Counted from the first letter of the stretch, positions 8,396 through 16,616 are shown. The stretch is DNA of 55,460 nt from Fictibacillus phosphorivorans (GCF_007673525.1 NZ_VDZU01000006.1:1-55460), one strand, 5' to 3'. Translations and numbers: made by a program. The notes: generated by a model from the letters alone, not told the origin.

Positions 8396-10336
8396 TTAAG
8401 CATTCTGTAGTTTTTCCCATTCTTCCATCAACGTTTCCATCTCTTCATTCAAAACATCAAGCTGAGATTGGAATTCTTGTGTCTTTTCATAATCCTGAAA
8501 GACTTCAGGTTTACAAAGTTCAGCTTCGGCCGAAGTGATTTTCGTTTCTAGTCCTTCAAGCAGACCCTCAATCTCCTCGATACGACGCTGCCTTTTACGG
8601 TCGAGCTTCTTCGCTTCTTTATCGATCGAGTTCTTCGCACCGTTTCCTTGGTTTGAAGAAGGAGTGTTAACCGCGTTCTCCGCTTTCTGGCGCGCAGTAA
8701 TTTCTTCACGTGCTTTCATCTCATTTTTCTTTTCTGTGTAATAGTCGTAGTCACCTAGATACTCGGTCATGCCTGTTGGCGCGAGCTCAACGACCTTTGT
8801 GGCGATACGGTTGATGAAATAACGGTCATGCGATACGAAAAGAATCGTACCAGGATAGTGGATCAGAGCTTGTTCAAGGATCTCTTTGCTGTCGAGATCC
8901 AGATGGTTCGTTGGCTCGTCCAGCAGAAGAAGGTTACCTTTTTCCATCATAAGCTTCGCCAGAGCAAGTCGAGCCTTCTGACCACCGCTCAGCTCGGTTA
9001 CAAGCTTCAACACATCGTCACCGCTAAACAGAAACTGTCCGAGGATCGAGCGGATCTCTTTTTCCGTCTTTTCCGGATAATCATCCCATAGCTCGTTCAG
9101 TAGGGTCTTGCGTGAATGAAGGTCTGCTTGTTCCTGATCATAGTGAGAGATCCTGAGTCCACTGCCGTAACGTATATCGCCCGATATGAGCGGCAGCTGC
9201 TTACGTATCACTTTTAATAAAGTCGATTTGCCGATTCCGTTCGGTCCAACGATCGCGACGCTGTCCTGGCGGTTAACCGCTACCGATACATTCTTAAATA
9301 ACGGTTCGCCAGCTTCATATCCTGTGCTCACGTTCTCAAGTTTCAGCACATCGTTCCCACTTTGTCTCTCAATCTCAAAAGAAAAACTAGCAGACTTTTC
9401 TGCACCAGCCGGACGCTCTTTCAATTCCATCTTCTCTAACTGTTTGCGACGACTCTGTGCACGTTTCGTGGTCGAAGCACGCACGATGTTGCGTTGAATA
9501 AAATCTTCCAACTTTGCAACCTGTTCTTGCTGCTTCTCAAACTCTTTCATCTCTTGAGCGAAACGCTCCGCTTTTTGCTCGAGATAGCTAGAATAGTTAC
9601 CTGTGAAACGGTAAGAACGTTTTCTAGAAACTTCATAAACGGTCGTTACGATCTTATCGAGGAAATACCGGTCATGGGAGACGATCAAGATGCCGCCGGG
9701 ATAACTCTGCAAATATTGCTCAAGCCACGTTAGCGTTTTGATGTCTAAGTGGTTCGTCGGCTCATCGAGAATGAGTAGATCTGGTTTAGTTAATAGGAGC
9801 TTTGCGAGTGCGAGACGCGTTTTTTGCCCACCACTCAATGTGTTAATCTTCGTATCGCGGTCAAAATCGGCAAATTGAAAACCATGAAGAACCGTACGAA
9901 TCTCTGCTTCATACTGATAGCCGCCTTCGTCTTTAAATGTAACCTGTAGCGCATCATAATCCTTCAGGAGACGCTCGTACTCCGCTTCATTCGCAATCAC
10001 TTCTGGATCGCCCATACGCGCTTCCATATCACGCAGCTTTTTCTCTTTTTTACGAAGGTCTTCAAACACCGAGAGCATCTCGTTCCAAATCGACTCATCA
10101 GAGTCCAGCCCCGCATCTTGTGCAAGATAACCAGTCTTTACATCTTTCGGGATCATGACATGACCAGAATCATAGGAATACTCACCAGTAATCACGCGTA
10201 GCAGCGTAGATTTACCCGCACCGTTCCGCCCAACAAGCGCGATCCGCTCACCCTTTTGAACCTCTAGTTTTATATTCGATAAAATAACGTCCGCGCCAAA
10301 CGACTTCGTAACGTCCTGAACTTGTAAAATAATCAT
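8396..10336 (-). CDS. ABC-F family ATPase (ribosome-associated, YdiF-like)
   Basis: This soluble 646-residue protein has two ABC ATPase domains and no membrane helices, so it belongs to the ABC-F class that acts on ribosomes rather than as a transporter. Walker A motifs are GRNGAGKST (N-domain) and GPNGIGKST (C-domain). Each domain has its signature LSGGQK and LDEPTNHLD, and a charged linker of about 80 residues separates them. The C-terminal ~100 residues form a predicted coiled coil (many E, K, R), typical of the YdiF/Uup-like type. The reading frame extends upstream to 10432, but the ATG at 10336 has GAGGTG before it and matches family N-termini. Position beside tsaD and moaC is as in B. 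subtilis ydiF. The exact function, and whether it gives antibiotic resistance, is unknown. Confidence 0.92.
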   Translation of the reverse strand: MIILQVQDVTKSFGADVILSNIKLEVQKGERIALVGRNGAGKSTLLRVITGEYSYDSGHVMIPKDVKTGYLAQDAGLDSDESIWNEMLSVFEDLRKKEKKLRDMEARMGDPEVIANEAEYERLLKDYDALQVTFKDEGGYQYEAEIRTVLHGFQFADFDRDTKINTLSGGQKTRLALAKLLLTKPDLLILDEPTNHLDIKTLTWLEQYLQSYPGGILIVSHDRYFLDKIVTTVYEVSRKRSYRFTGNYSSYLEQKAERFAQEMKEFEKQQEQVAKLEDFIQRNIVRASTTKRAQSRRKQLEKMELKERPAGAEKSASFSFEIERQSGNDVLKLENVSTGYEAGEPLFKNVSVAVNRQDSVAIVGPNGIGKSTLLKVIRKQLPLISGDIRYGSGLRISHYDQEQADLHSRKTLLNELWDDYPEKTEKEIRSILGQFLFSGDDVLKLVTELSGGQKARLALAKLMMEKGNLLLLDEPTNHLDLDSKEILEQALIHYPGTILFVSHDRYFINRIATKVVELAPTGMTEYLGDYDYYTEKKNEMKAREEITARQKAENAVNTPSSNQGNGAKNSIDKEAKKLDRKRQRRIEEIEGLLEGLETKITSAEAELCKPEVFQDYEKTQEFQSQLDVLNEEMETLMEEWEKLQNA

Positions 10337-10417
10337 TGTAATTTCACCTCTATGGAAAACGGGTGGTTTTATTAAATGGCTACCTAAAATGATTGGAATT
10401 ATTGCCTCATTGTAAAG

Positions 10418-10545
10418 TTGATTGGAGCGCAAGGTGCGAGACTCCTGCGGGACAGGTGGGCAGGTGAGACACTTATACGTGAAACGTACGAATGTGGCTC
10501 ACCGCCTGCCCCGCGGAAAGCGAAGCACCTGGAGCGGAAATCAAC
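10418..10545 (+). repeat. Dispersed ~128-bp palindromic repeat, copy 2 (intact)
   Basis: It starts GTTGATT (10418) and ends AATCAAC (10545), and the two halves are an imperfect inverted repeat (GGCAGGTGAG at 10459 against CTCACCGCCTGCC at 10499). The sequence closely matches copy 3 at 42,925 and, reversed, copy 1 at 3,987. The RNA or cruciform would be a long hairpin. There are no open frames of note. Together with 10546-10722 it fills the gap before moaC. Confidence 0.85.
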
Positions 10546-10722
10546 TACTTTCAACAATCATGTATCAGCCTTAATACAAATAACCCTGTCTAACTAGTAG
10601 TTTAGCGTAGTTTGGAGATTCGCGCCAACAAAGGGAATGTTCAACATTTTGCAATAATTACAAGTAAAATCTTAACGACAATAAAAGCGGTTTCGTGTAT
10701 ATTCATCATGAGGAGGGGTTTT

Positions 10723-11226
10723 ATGACAGAGTTTACCCATTTTAACGAAGAAGGCCGTGCGCGCATGGTTGATATTTCGGAAAAAGAAACATCTCACCGA
10801 ACAGCCGTAGCGGTAAGCGGGGTAACGGTTTCTGAAGAAGTCTTCCTTAAGATCAAAGAAAACGGATTTAAAAAAGGGGACGTTCTAGCCGTCGCGCAAA
10901 TCGCTGGAATCATGGCTGCGAAAAAAACCTCTGACTGGATTCCGATGTGTCACCCGTTATCACTGACTGGCGTTGATCTGTCTTTTTCATGGCATGAATT
11001 AGCGGACAGCATGTTTAAATTAAACATCAAAGTTGAAGTGAAAACGAAGGGCAGCACCGGTGTTGAGATGGAGGCGTTAACAGCGGCTTCTGCAGCAGCG
11101 TTAACCGTCTATGATATGTGTAAAGCAGCGGATAAAGGAATGGTGATTGGACCTACATATCTCCAGTCAAAAACAGGAGGCAAGAATGGGGACTTTCTAC
11201 GTTCTTCAAGCCCTGACAAAATATGA
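10723..11226 (+). CDS. moaC: Cyclic pyranopterin monophosphate synthase MoaC
   Basis: MoaC makes cyclic pyranopterin monophosphate in the molybdenum cofactor pathway, together with MoaA, which is not in the window. The 167-residue protein contains the signature motifs IPMCHPLSLTGVDL (active-site region) and KTKGSTGVEMEALTAAS, followed by YDMCKAADKGM. A strong AGGAGGGG at 10711-10718 sets the start at 10723; an upstream in-frame extension to 10612 is not credible. It is followed by rex after 45 bases. No other moa or moe genes lie nearby, as is also the case in B. subtilis at this locus. Confidence 0.95.
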   Translation: MTEFTHFNEEGRARMVDISEKETSHRTAVAVSGVTVSEEVFLKIKENGFKKGDVLAVAQIAGIMAAKKTSDWIPMCHPLSLTGVDLSFSWHELADSMFKLNIKVEVKTKGSTGVEMEALTAASAAALTVYDMCKAADKGMVIGPTYLQSKTGGKNGDFLRSSSPDKI

Positions 11227-11255
11227 TACAATAGGAATAGATAAGCTTTCTAAAC

Positions 11256-11269
11256 TTGGAGGGCTCCAA
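11256..11269 (+). promoter_or_regulatory. Palindrome enclosing the rex ribosome binding site
   Basis: TTGGAGGGCTCCAA is a perfect palindrome whose left half contains the GGAG Shine-Dalgarno, two bases before the rex ATG at 11272. Folding (five pairs, four-base loop) would hide the ribosome binding site, or the site may bind a protein. It does not match the Rex operator (TTGTGAA...TTCACAA). The function is unproved. Confidence 0.45.
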
Positions 11270-11271
11270 AT

Positions 11272-11907
11272 ATGAATCAAGATCAGTTAAAAATACCACA
11301 CGCAACAGCAAAACGGCTGCCCTTGTATTATCGTTTTTTGAAAAACTTATCATCTTCCGGTAAACAAAGGGTGTCTTCTGCTGAACTAAGCGAAGCCGTT
11401 AAAGTAGATTCTGCAACAATCCGCAGAGATTTTTCCTACTTTGGCGCATTAGGCAAAAAAGGTTATGGCTACAATGTTAATTATCTGCTGTCGTTCTTCG
11501 CGAAAACGTTGAACCAGGATGAGACAACAACCGTAGCGTTAATCGGAGTAGGTAACTTAGGCACGGCCTTTTTACATTACAATTTCACCAAAAATAACAA
11601 TACCAAAATAGAAGTCGCATTCGATGTAGACAAAGCTAAAATCGGCAGCGAAATTGCCGGAGTACCGATCTATCACACAGAAGACATCGAGCAAGAGTTG
11701 AAGAACCGCGGTATCGATGTTGCGATCCTGACCGTTCCAGTAGGAGCCGCTCAACCGATCGCCGATCAACTCGAGCGCGCAGGTGTAACAGGCATCTTAA
11801 ACTTCACACCCGCACGATTGACTGTCTCACCAGAGATTCGTGTTCATCACATCGATTTAGCTGTTGAATTGCAATCGCTTGTTTATTTTATGAAAAATTA
11901 CTCTTAA
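11272..11907 (+). CDS. rex: Redox-sensing transcriptional repressor Rex
   Basis: Rex senses the NADH/NAD+ ratio and represses fermentation and respiration genes when NADH is low. The 211-residue protein has an N-terminal winged helix with ATIRRDFSYFGALGKKGYGY (DNA contact). A Rossmann fold follows with GVGNLGTAF (dinucleotide loop) and AFDVDKAKIG. A C-terminal helix that swaps between subunits completes it. TATGATACAAT-like promoter bases lie at 11222-11232, so rex may have its own start inside the moaC-rex gap. The gene leads into tatA-tatC, as in B. subtilis. Confidence 0.95.
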   Translation: MNQDQLKIPHATAKRLPLYYRFLKNLSSSGKQRVSSAELSEAVKVDSATIRRDFSYFGALGKKGYGYNVNYLLSFFAKTLNQDETTTVALIGVGNLGTAFLHYNFTKNNNTKIEVAFDVDKAKIGSEIAGVPIYHTEDIEQELKNRGIDVAILTVPVGAAQPIADQLERAGVTGILNFTPARLTVSPEIRVHHIDLAVELQSLVYFMKNYS

Positions 11908-11925
11908 AACAAGGAGGTAATCGTT

Positions 11926-12105
11926 ATGTTAGGACCAGGAAGTATCGCGGTAATCGGACTGGCAGCTCTTGTTATGTTTGGACCGAAAAAGCTGCCTGAG
12001 CTAGGAAAAGCAGCAGGTAAAACGCTTCGCGAGTTCAAGAATGCGACAAAAGGCATGATGGACGAAGAAGATGACAAAAAGGAAAGCGAACAACTGAAGA
12101 AGTAA
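11926..12105 (+). CDS. tatA: Twin-arginine translocase subunit TatA (short)
   Basis: The 59-residue protein starts with a hydrophobic helix (about residues 3-16), followed by the hallmark FGPKKLPELGKAAG hinge and amphipathic helix. It ends in an acidic, lysine-rich tail (DEEDDKKESE). TatA oligomers form the membrane pore or weakening zone that lets folded twin-arginine proteins cross the cytoplasmic membrane. AAGGAGG at 11911-11917 precedes the ATG. It is the TatAy-type partner of the tatC that follows after 12 bases. It is shorter than many TatA proteins but complete. Confidence 0.93.
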   Translation: MLGPGSIAVIGLAALVMFGPKKLPELGKAAGKTLREFKNATKGMMDEEDDKKESEQLKK

Positions 12106-12117
12106 GGATGTTTGTCT

Positions 12118-12900
12118 ATGACCTCTGAAAAAAATATGTCGCTATACGGTCACATTGGCGAATTACGAAAGCGCATCATGTGGGCGATCCTAGCTTTCTT
12201 CGTATTCTTGATCGCTGGATTTTTCTTAGCCAAGCCCGTGATTGTATATCTACAAAGTGATCCAATTGCAAAGAACATTCAGATGAACGCTTTTCATCTA
12301 ACCGATCCACTGAACGTGTACATGACGTTTGCCTTCTTCATCGGCCTCGTCCTATCCGCACCAGTGGTGTTGTACCAACTCTGGGCATTCATCAGCCCGG
12401 GGCTTTATGAGAACGAACGAAAAGTTACGCTCATGTACATCCCGATCGCATTCGTGCTTTTCTTAACGGGACTCGCATTCTCATACTTTATTCTTTTTCC
12501 GTTCGTTGTGAGCTTTATGGGAAATGTCGCCGTGGCACTTAGTGTAGAAGGCGAATACGGAATTCAGGAATACTTCTCATTCCTATTCAACATCACACTG
12601 CCGTTCGGCCTGTTGTTCCAGTTTCCAGTCTTGATCATGTTTCTGACTCGACTCGGAATCGTAACGCCGGATTTCCTTAAGAGCATACGAAAAGTAGCCT
12701 ACTTCGGGATTTTAGTAGTAGCGGGATTGATTACACCGCCAGAGCTGCTGTCTCACTTAATGGTTACGTTCCCGCTTATCCTGTTATACGAAATCAGCAT
12801 CATCATTTCGAAGGCTGCTTATGAAAAACGAATGAAAGCCGAAGTCGAAGCACTCGTAAAAGAACGAGAAGCCCAGGCGGAAGCTATGTATCATGATTAA
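12118..12900 (+). CDS. tatC: Sec-independent protein translocase TatC
   Basis: TatC is the polytopic receptor for twin-arginine signal peptides. The 260-residue protein has six hydrophobic segments. It shows HIGELRKRI near the start (signal-peptide binding) and the conserved SPGLYENER loop. The FQFPV region and LITPPE loop are also present. A TTG at 12112 is in frame, but the ATG at 12118 has AAGGA at proper distance. The C-terminal tail is longer and more charged (KEREAQAEA) than in many homologues. It forms an operon with tatA and probably rex; a terminator follows at once. Confidence 0.95.
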   Translation: MTSEKNMSLYGHIGELRKRIMWAILAFFVFLIAGFFLAKPVIVYLQSDPIAKNIQMNAFHLTDPLNVYMTFAFFIGLVLSAPVVLYQLWAFISPGLYENERKVTLMYIPIAFVLFLTGLAFSYFILFPFVVSFMGNVAVALSVEGEYGIQEYFSFLFNITLPFGLLFQFPVLIMFLTRLGIVTPDFLKSIRKVAYFGILVVAGLITPPELLSHLMVTFPLILLYEISIIISKAAYEKRMKAEVEALVKEREAQAEAMYHD

Positions 12901-12937
12901 AAAGAGGATGACTCCACGTGGGGAATCCTCTTTTTTG
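12901..12937 (+). terminator. Terminator of the rex-tatA-tatC operon
   Basis: AAAGAGGAT (12901-12909) pairs with ATCCTCTTT (12925-12933), followed by T residues. It begins at the tatC stop. Confidence 0.88.
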
Positions 12938-12973
12938 TGTGGTTGGAGTGAAGCTGCGGTATCGGAGAGTAGG

Positions 12974-13089
12974 AGTGGACAGTAAAAATGGGGAAGTGGA
13001 CAGTATTTATTGAAAAGTGGACAGTATTTTTTCGAAAGTGGATAGTAAAACTCGAAAAGTGGACAGTATTTTCGTGGAAGTCGACAGTA
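12974..13089 (+). repeat. 21-bp-period array of AGTGGACAGTA (six copies)
   Basis: AGTGGACAGTA or a one-base variant starts at 12974, 12995, 13016, 13037 (GATAG variant), 13058 and 13079 (GTCGACAG variant). Every step is exactly 21 bp. The roughly ten bases between words are A/T-rich but not conserved. It is noncoding; minus-strand frames through it give artificial 7-residue repeats. Confidence 0.9.
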
Positions 13090-13170
13090 AGCATCGTTTG
13101 AGGTGGCTTTCGGGCTATTTAGTTGCCACCTAAAGTACTGAAACAGTCTTCGTTTTAGTGTTGGTGATGA

Positions 13171-13266
13171 TAATCTGTCGGATTCGAAGATTAATCTGTC
13201 CGATTGGCCGCATAATCTGTCCAATCTCCAACATAATCTGTCCAATTCAGCCAACAATCTGTCCAA
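13171..13266 (-). repeat. 21-bp-period array of AATCTGTCC (five copies), facing the previous array
   Basis: AATCTGTC starts at 13173, 13194, 13215, 13236 and 13257, all exactly 21 bp apart. Four copies are followed by CNAT. Read on the minus strand the word is TTGGACAGATT, so it shares TGGACAG with the array at 12974 in the opposite orientation. Together they form a converging pair within the tatC-ydiK gap. Confidence 0.9.
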
Positions 13267-13322
13267 TCCCACCTCAGACCACTGGCCAACCTCACAAAAC
13301 ACCACAAAAACACCCTCACAAA

Positions 13323-13352
13323 CAAAAAAACTGCCTCCATCAAGAAGCAGTT
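13323..13352 (-). terminator. Terminator of the ydiL-ydiK pair
   Basis: On the minus strand AACTGC pairs with GCAGTT (plus-strand 13347-13352 and 13330-13335), followed by a run of T. It is just past the ydiK stop. Confidence 0.7.
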
Positions 13353-13359
13353 CCCCATA

Positions 13360-13563
13360 TTATTTCTTCTTTTTCCTTTTCAAGTGGTTGTTTAACGCGA
13401 AATAGCGGATGGCATTGGCGTAATCGAAGGTTGCTACGACCATCGTGATGATCGTCCAGAAGCTTGTCATACCGTACTCGCTTGCGTAATGAACGGCTAA
13501 GTAGGTAAAGACGACTCCGATCCCTAAATATAAAAATGCCATAAACAGTGGTGATGTCTTCAT
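13360..13563 (-). CDS. ydiK: Small two-helix membrane protein, YdiK-like (DUF4305)
   Basis: This 67-residue protein has two hydrophobic helices (about residues 6-24 and 31-47) and a strongly basic tail (KRKKKK). Sequence and position, directly downstream of the CPBP protease gene and near groES, match B. subtilis YdiK, a DUF4305 member of unknown function. Its ATG overlaps the last codons of the upstream ydiL gene by four bases, so the two are probably co-transcribed and coupled. A different minus-strand frame over the same region (13340-13576) is a shadow. Confidence 0.8.
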   Translation of the reverse strand: MKTSPLFMAFLYLGIGVVFTYLAVHYASEYGMTSFWTIITMVVATFDYANAIRYFALNNHLKRKKKK

Positions 13564-14273
13564 AATAGTCCTCCAATAATCAGTTGCGCTGTTTCTAGCT
13601 GTTGTTCCATTTCTTTGATTTTATCGGCAAATAATACTTGAACGATCAAAACGAGCGTGTTCATGGCAACGTGTGCTGCGATCGGTACGATAAGGCGTTG
13701 CGTTTTAACATACAGAAAAGCGAACGTGAAACCCATTGCCGTGTAGATTAATAAGTGTGTGAAGTCCGCATGAACAGCAGCAAAGATTAAAGAACTGATC
13801 AAAGCAGAGATAAAGAAATTAAAGCGTTTATGAAGAGAGCCGAAAATAATCTTTCGGAAGATAATCTCTTCTAGTATTGGCCCAACGATGGCCGTTACAA
13901 TCATAAAATATTTAACGTTTTTCACGATTTCAACAAGTTGCTTCGTGTTCTCTGATCCAGGTTGAATGCCAAAAACATTCATCTCGATCATGCTCGCGAT
14001 AATTTGAGCGGCGTACGCCATGAAAATACCGATGATCGACCATAGAACGGCAGATCCTTTTGAGACACGCTTAGAATTCCGGTGGCGTTCTCTCATTTCA
14101 GGGATCAGCATGTAAAGGATAATCACAAGAGCCGCGATAAAGCTGAACGTTCCCCACATTCCAAAAAGTTGATTTTTAGGAACACCAAGTTCATTTAACA
14201 GTGGAACCCCAATGTAACCTGAGAATTGCATCACGATATATATGAAGATGATCCACCAATATTTTTTCTTCAA
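13560..14273 (-). CDS. ydiL: CPBP-family intramembrane metalloprotease, YdiL-like
   Basis: This 237-residue membrane protein has about seven or eight hydrophobic segments. It carries the CPBP (ABI, Rce1-like) catalytic signature EEIIFRKIIFG at about residues 137-147 and downstream histidines in HADFTH and HVAMNT. These residues form the metal-dependent intramembrane protease site in the family. Substrates are unknown; family members process peptides or help immunity to bacteriocins. The position between ydiK and groES matches B. subtilis ydiL. AAGGTAATTTG lies upstream of the ATG, with a divergent intergenic space toward the groE promoter. Confidence 0.88.
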   Translation of the reverse strand: MKKKYWWIIFIYIVMQFSGYIGVPLLNELGVPKNQLFGMWGTFSFIAALVIILYMLIPEMRERHRNSKRVSKGSAVLWSIIGIFMAYAAQIIASMIEMNVFGIQPGSENTKQLVEIVKNVKYFMIVTAIVGPILEEIIFRKIIFGSLHKRFNFFISALISSLIFAAVHADFTHLLIYTAMGFTFAFLYVKTQRLIVPIAAHVAMNTLVLIVQVLFADKIKEMEQQLETAQLIIGGLL

Positions 14274-14415
14274 ATTACCTTCTCCTTTACGTACAGCCCT
14301 AAAAATAATTACGTTTCATACCTCTTTATATGCTTACCCATTTTAACATAGAATAGGCAGGGCTCGCGAGGATATCGAATTTGCGGGTAATTCGATTTAT
14401 ATTTAGATTTCTCAC

Positions 14416-14482
14416 TTGCAAAATTTTTTAGTTTTATTTATTATTAGAAATGGAGTTAGCACTCACTAACAAAGAGTGCTAA
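14416..14482 (+). promoter_or_regulatory. groESL promoter and CIRCE operator
   Basis: TTGCAA (14416-14421), a 17-bp spacer and TATTAT (14439-14444) form a vegetative promoter. A perfect CIRCE element follows: TTAGCACTC (14456-14464), nine bases, GAGTGCTAA (14474-14482). CIRCE is the operator of the heat-shock repressor HrcA, so the groE operon should be heat-inducible. Confidence 0.95.
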
Positions 14483-14519
14483 TAAGAAATCTTTTAACTA
14501 TTTAAGGAGGGTGTTTCAC

Positions 14520-14804
14520 TTGTTAAAGCCACTAGGTGACCGTATTATTATTGAGCTTGTAGAAGGTGAAGAAAAAACTGCAAGCGGCATTGTATTGCCA
14601 GATTCAGCAAAAGAAAAGCCTCAAGAAGGAAAAGTTGTTGCTGTAGGTACGGGCCGTGTAACGGATAACGGCGAGCGTATCTCTTTAGAAGTTTCTGAAG
14701 GCAACACGATTATTTTCTCAAAATACGCAGGTACAGAAGTTAAGTACCAAGGTAAAGAATTCTTGATTCTTCGTGAGTCTGACGTTTTAGCGATTGTAGG
14801 CTAA
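14520..14804 (+). CDS. groES: Co-chaperonin GroES
   Basis: GroES is the 10-kDa lid of the GroEL chaperonin. The protein has 94 residues from a TTG start; MLKPLGDRIIIE is the family N-terminus. The mobile loop EEKTASGIVLPDSAKEK and the C-terminal FLILRESDVLAI complete it. A GTG at 14511 in the same frame would add MFH, but AAGGAGG at 14503-14509 gives better spacing to the TTG at 14520. It is first in the HrcA/CIRCE-controlled operon with groEL about 100 bases downstream. Confidence 0.96.
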   Translation: MLKPLGDRIIIELVEGEEKTASGIVLPDSAKEKPQEGKVVAVGTGRVTDNGERISLEVSEGNTIIFSKYAGTEVKYQGKEFLILRESDVLAIVG

Positions 14805-14905
14805 TCGTTAGGTAACTGGAAAGCTTCAAAATTTTGAAGCTACATAAATCAAACATAAAGCATATGTAAGTCACTAACTTTTAAAATTAATGGGAGGGTT
14901 TTTAC

Positions 14906-16543
14906 ATGGCTAAAGATATTAAATTTAGTGAAGACGCACGCCGCTCAATGCTTCGTGGTGTTGATGCACTAGCAAACGCTGTAAAAGTAACACTTGGACC
15001 AAAAGGACGTAACGTTGTGCTTGAGAAGAAATTCGGTTCTCCTCTAATCACAAACGACGGTGTTACAATCGCAAAAGAAATCGAGCTTGAAGATGCATTC
15101 GAAAACATGGGTGCTAAGCTTGTAGCTGAAGTTGCGAGCAAAACGAACGACGTAGCAGGAGACGGAACAACAACTGCAACAGTTCTTGCTCAAGCGATGA
15201 TTCGTGAAGGATTAAAGAACGTAACAAGCGGAGCAAACCCAATGGTACTTCGTAAAGGGATCGAAAAAGCAACGGCTGCTGCTGTTCAAGAATTAAAAGC
15301 GATCTCTAAACCAATCGAAGGCAAAGAGTCTATCGCACAAGTTGCGGCGATCTCTGCAGCTGACGAAGAAGTAGGACAATTGATTGCTGAAGCGATGGAG
15401 CGCGTTGGAAACGACGGCGTTATCACGATCGAAGAATCAAAAGGATTCACAACTGAGCTTGAAGTGGTTGAAGGTATGCAGTTCGACCGCGGATACGCAT
15501 CGCCATACATGGTAACAAACTCTGACAAGATGGAAGCAGAGCTTGAGAACCCGTACATCCTTATCACAGATAAGAAGATTACGAACATCCAAGAAATCCT
15601 TCCAGTTCTTGAGCAAGTAGTTCAACAAGGGAAATCTCTATTGTTGATCGCTGAAGACGTTGAAGGTGAAGCACTTGCTACATTAGTAGTTAACAAGCTT
15701 CGCGGAACATTCAATGCAGTAGCTGTAAAAGCTCCTGGATTCGGTGACCGCCGTAAAGCAATGCTAGAAGACATCGCAGTACTAACTGGCGGTGAAGTGA
15801 TCACTGAAGAGCTAGGTCTTGACCTTAAGACTGCGAACATCACGCAGCTTGGTACAGCTTCAAAAGTTGTGGTTACAAAAGAAAACACAACAATCGTTGA
15901 AGGTGCAGGAGACTCTGCTAAAATCGCAGCTCGTGTTAACCAAATCAAAGCACAACTCGAAGAAACAACTTCTGAGTTCGATAAAGAAAAATTACAAGAG
16001 CGCCTAGCGAAATTAGCTGGTGGAGTAGCAGTAATCAAAGTTGGTGCAGCTACAGAAACTGAGCTAAAAGAGCGCAAACTTCGTATCGAAGACGCACTTA
16101 ACTCAACGCGTGCAGCAGTTGAAGAGGGTATCGTATCCGGTGGTGGTACAGCTCTAGTTAACGTGCTAAAAGCGATCGCTCAAGTAGAAGCGACTGGCGA
16201 TGAGTTAACAGGTGTAAAACTAGTACTTCGTGCACTAGAAGAGCCAGTTCGTCAAATCGCACACAACGCAGGTCTTGAAGGATCTGTAGTGGTTGAGCGT
16301 CTGAAGAACGAAGAAATCGGAGTTGGATTTAACGCTGCAACTGGCGAGTGGGTAAACATGTTCGAATCCGGAATCGTTGACCCAACAAAAGTTACACGTT
16401 CAGCTCTACAAAACGCAGCATCCGTATCTGCAATGTTCCTAACAACAGAAGCAGTAATCGCGGATAAGCCAGAAGAAAACGCTGGCGGCGGAATGCCTGA
16501 CATGTCCGGTATGGGCATGGGTGGAATGGGCGGCATGATGTAA
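14906..16543 (+). CDS. groEL: Chaperonin GroEL
   Basis: GroEL is the 545-residue 60-kDa chaperonin that folds proteins inside a double ring. GDGTTTATVLAQ (ATP/Mg site) and the apical VEGMQFDRGY segment are intact. The C-terminal Gly-Met tail (MGGMGGMM) is also present. GGGAGGG precedes the ATG. The very 3' end of the gene, including the stop codon, is the left copy of the 21-bp direct repeat that bounds an integrated element. Insertion therefore leaves the protein unchanged but separates the gene from its native downstream sequence, which continues at 28,368. The original terminator was probably the AACCC..GGGTT hairpin at 28,377-28,396. Confidence 0.98.
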   Translation: MAKDIKFSEDARRSMLRGVDALANAVKVTLGPKGRNVVLEKKFGSPLITNDGVTIAKEIELEDAFENMGAKLVAEVASKTNDVAGDGTTTATVLAQAMIREGLKNVTSGANPMVLRKGIEKATAAAVQELKAISKPIEGKESIAQVAAISAADEEVGQLIAEAMERVGNDGVITIEESKGFTTELEVVEGMQFDRGYASPYMVTNSDKMEAELENPYILITDKKITNIQEILPVLEQVVQQGKSLLLIAEDVEGEALATLVVNKLRGTFNAVAVKAPGFGDRRKAMLEDIAVLTGGEVITEELGLDLKTANITQLGTASKVVVTKENTTIVEGAGDSAKIAARVNQIKAQLEETTSEFDKEKLQERLAKLAGGVAVIKVGAATETELKERKLRIEDALNSTRAAVEEGIVSGGGTALVNVLKAIAQVEATGDELTGVKLVLRALEEPVRQIAHNAGLEGSVVVERLKNEEIGVGFNAATGEWVNMFESGIVDPTKVTRSALQNAASVSAMFLTTEAVIADKPEENAGGGMPDMSGMGMGGMGGMM

Positions 16544-16544
16544 T
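16524..16544 (+). repeat. attL (left core of the integrated element)
   Basis: GAATGGGCGG..TGATGTAAT, 21 bp identical to 28347-28367. It comprises the last groEL codons, the TAA stop and one further base. The base before it differs between the two copies. Confidence 0.88.
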
Positions 16545-16595
16545 TTAAGGGATAAAACCCTTACACATCAACGCTTTAAGAGGTTAAGATAGTGA

Positions 16596-16616
16596 TTTGT
16601 CCGCGGATTTGACCGC
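16596..16616 (+). promoter_or_regulatory. Candidate integrase arm-type sites, left end
   Basis: TTTGTCCGC (16596-16604) and TTTGACCGC (16608-16616) are direct repeats 12 bp apart, between attL and the int stop. A matching pair with the same 12-bp step lies near attR. Paired direct repeats flanking the core fit the arm-binding sites of lambda/Tn916-type integrases. Inference only. Confidence 0.5.

Noticed and set aside
12974..13266. Possible CRISPR array
   Set aside because: The conserved word is only 8-11 bp, the unit 21 bp, and no cas genes or leader exist nearby. CRISPR repeats and spacers are each longer.
12784..13448. Open frames on both strands with 7-residue repeats (YCPLFNK type, ICPIxxI type)
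   Set aside because: They are translations of the 21-bp-period DNA arrays; 21 bp gives seven codons in every open frame. They overlap tatC, a terminator and ydiK and have no ribosome binding sites.
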